A DNA stretch of 8,539 bases from Actinomycetes bacterium (GTDB lineage: Bacteria; Actinomycetota; Actinomycetes; Actinomycetales; Microbacteriaceae). This document shows positions 7,213 through 8,539 of this stretch, piece by piece; the first letter of the stretch is position 1; every line of letters begins with the position of its first letter. The position numbers were made by a program, and so were the translations under genes. Where the stretch lies: contig JAEWDJ010000147.1 in NCBI GenBank assembly GCA_023390155.1, positions 1 through 8,539 of the forward strand. Direction: 5' to 3'. The notes beneath the pieces are model-generated. The model was not told where the DNA came from. It worked only from the letters and a program-made list of their open reading frames with translations, and made no database searches.

Positions 7213-8105
7213 GGGGTCGAGCCTAGCGATCGCGCTGGGTCGTCTGGTTCGGGTGGGCTGCGCAAGCCCAGCCAGACGTCGTACAGCCGCGGCTTCCTCA
7301 CCATCGCGGCGACTTGCGCGCGGTCGAGCGTCGGATCCTGGGCTCTCAGCTGCGGAAGGAGGGTGTCCGCCAAGCCGAGAAGACCAGCCGGACTCCTCCG
7401 CAGCACCAGTCCGATCACGGGCGATACGGCGATCACGGCGAACAGGATGATGACGGCCGAGGTCACGAGCGACTGCCGCGCGGAACCGCCCGTGACGATC
7501 CCCGCCACCCCGACGACCGCCGCGCCCGCACACACAACGATGAGGACGCTCGCCACCAGGCGTCGCACGAGGACGACGCGCGCATATCGGGACGCCACCT
7601 GTGGACCGAACCGCTCGGCACGTTCACTACGGCTGCCCGGCCGATTCCGGGCCGCGATGAAGAGCTGCGCCAGCCGATCCCGTTCGCTCAGCTCGTCGAC
7701 CGGAACCACACGCCACCCTCGCCGTTCCACCAGGCGCTCGAGGCCGGTGGGGCTCGCCGCCTCAGTGGTCCGGGGGCCGAGATCCGCGCGGGCGCCGTGC
7801 TCGTCGACGAGCTGCCGAGCCGCCAGCGCCAACGCAACCCGGGTGTGCCGTCGCGCTCCCGCGAACCCGGCTGTGGCCGCCGACCAGAGCAGTATCCCCG
7901 CGACGATCAGGACGGCGTCCAGCGGACCCCACGGATCCTCGGTCGTCGGAGAGGAACGAAGCCCGACCACGAGGCGGATCATGGGGATGACGCCGGCGCC
8001 GAGGGCGAGGGATGCGGTGACGGCCAAGCGTCGCGCACGACGCTGGTGCCAGCCCACATCGTCCAGGAGCAGCGCCAGCGCTCCCCCGCTCGCGGTGCCT
8101 CTCAC
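7209..8105 (-). CDS. Four-helix membrane protein of unknown function
   Basis: I do not recognise this 298-residue protein. It has two membrane hairpins: helices near 28-48 and 62-82, then a polar, charged domain of about 95 residues (83-177; includes LVERRGWRVVPVDELSERDRLAQLF), then helices near 178-205 and 213-236, and a soluble C-terminal tail with PTLDRAQVAAMVRKPRLYDVWLG. The Arg-rich borders (QRRARR at 21-26, RR at 181-182 and 236-237) fit inside-facing loops, so the middle domain and both ends are probably cytoplasmic. The GTG start at 8105 overlaps the preceding gene's TGA as GTGA; the frame is open further back to 8300, but that part is Arg/Gly-rich shadow sequence over the upstream gene. 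Its own stop overlaps the deaminase start in the same way. The double coupling suggests the three products are made in fixed proportion. Confidence 0.82.
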   Translation of the reverse strand: MRGTASGGALALLLDDVGWHQRRARRLAVTASLALGAGVIPMIRLVVGLRSSPTTEDPWGPLDAVLIVAGILLWSAATAGFAGARRHTRVALALAARQLVDEHGARADLGPRTTEAASPTGLERLVERRGWRVVPVDELSERDRLAQLFIAARNRPGSRSERAERFGPQVASRYARVVLVRRLVASVLIVVCAGAAVVGVAGIVTGGSARQSLVTSAVIILFAVIAVSPVIGLVLRRSPAGLLGLADTLLPQLRAQDPTLDRAQVAAMVRKPRLYDVWLGLRSPPEPDDPARSLGSTP

Positions 8106-8530
8106 TGCACCGGCCGTGGGTCGGCGACCCGCAGCTGCTCCGCCGCGACAGCCGACGGCTGACCGACCGGGAAGAGCTCGATGACGGCCGCGTACGGCGC
8201 CACCGGGTGAGTCGTGCGGATGGTGACGACTCCTCCCTTCGCCACCACACCGACGCCGACGGTCTTCCTGACGCCGCCGATGGACTCGATCTCGGACCAC
8301 GGGATGAGACCGAAGTCCACCAGCTTCCGCCGCTGCAGAGCCCGCAGGCTGATGCCCCGAGCGGTGGCTGTCACGGCGACGTCCAAGCCACGGCCGGGAA
8401 CGGCCTGCGCGTCGGCGAGGAACGGCACCGTGTTGATCCTGCTCCAGTAGCCGAACACCGTCACCCCGTCGACTCCCGAGGTCCCGATCGCCCTTCGCAG
8501 GCGCGAGCGCCGGCGAAACGTCAGTGCCAC
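8102..8530 (-). CDS. Small PH-like domain protein, unknown function, possibly 5'-incomplete
   Basis: A 142-residue protein from a GTG at 8530. The frame remains open to the window edge, so the true start may lie outside. The N-terminus is basic (RRRSRLRR at 6-13), and the body is rich in short beta-type stretches: VAVTATARGISL near 51-62, GLIPWSEIESI at 74-84, GVGVVAKGGVVTIRTT near 92-107 and YAAVIELFPVG at 113-123. A glycine turn, then IPWSEIESI, then two strands is a layout seen in bacterial PH-like domains of small membrane-associated proteins, which is the tentative call; no membrane helix is seen. It shares a 4-base stop/start overlap with the four-helix protein gene, its likely partner. 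No promoter is visible within the window. Confidence 0.72.
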   Translation of the reverse strand: MALTFRRRSRLRRAIGTSGVDGVTVFGYWSRINTVPFLADAQAVPGRGLDVAVTATARGISLRALQRRKLVDFGLIPWSEIESIGGVRKTVGVGVVAKGGVVTIRTTHPVAPYAAVIELFPVGQPSAVAAEQLRVADPRPVQ

Positions 8531-8539
8531 GGACAGGGC

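Noticed and set aside
6721..8184. A 487-codon plus-strand frame
   Set aside because: Antisense to the deaminase and membrane-protein genes, with Arg/Thr/Ser-rich shadow composition; the GTGA overlaps strongly favour the minus-strand genes.

Overview
The window is a very GC-rich, densely packed stretch of bacterial chromosome. Codon third positions are almost all G or C, GTG starts are frequent, and the proteins look actinobacterial. A member of the Microbacteriaceae (Leifsonia, Microbacterium or Curtobacterium type) is my inference from protein style; no rRNA or other marker gene is present to fix it. There are ten protein genes and no RNA gene, insertion sequence, CRISPR array or phage gene.

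Layout. (1) Positions 1-4360, minus strand, read right to left: a glutamate decarboxylase (4265-2910) with a clear promoter and ribosome binding site, a 200-residue six-helix membrane protein (2886-2284), a TetR-family regulator (2264-1662), and a 14-helix DHA2-type drug/proton antiporter (1580 to beyond position 1, C-terminus cut off). The regulator and antiporter are a classic efflux pair. The decarboxylase and membrane protein look like a two-gene unit just upstream, and a candidate operator/promoter for the regulator lies across the end of the membrane-protein gene. (2) 4384-4632, minus strand: a cold-shock protein gene, a hairpin terminator after it and two short perfect palindromes before it. 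(3) 4733-5515, minus strand: an aquaporin-family channel whose selectivity-filter positions differ from AqpZ. (4) 5516-5756: a divergent control region with two inverted repeats. (5) 5757-6674, plus strand: a CPBP-family (CAAX-protease-like) membrane protein. (6) 6703-8530, minus strand: three genes joined by two identical 4-base GTGA stop/start overlaps: a small PH-like protein (8530-8102, perhaps beginning outside the window), a four-helix membrane protein of unknown function (8105-7209), and a zinc-dependent nucleoside/guanine deaminase (7212-6703).

How the genes may work together. The TetR protein probably represses its own gene and the exporter. Glutamate decarboxylase consumes a cytoplasmic proton and makes GABA, but no GadC-type glutamate/GABA antiporter is seen; the neighbouring six-helix protein is the only membrane partner at hand, and a link is only a guess. 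Cold-shock protein, aquaporin and CPBP protein are probably separate transcription units. The strongest candidates for new biology are the aquaporin filter, the repeat-built membrane protein beside the decarboxylase, and the tightly coupled PH-like/membrane/deaminase trio. No clearly novel multi-gene defence or mobile system is visible.
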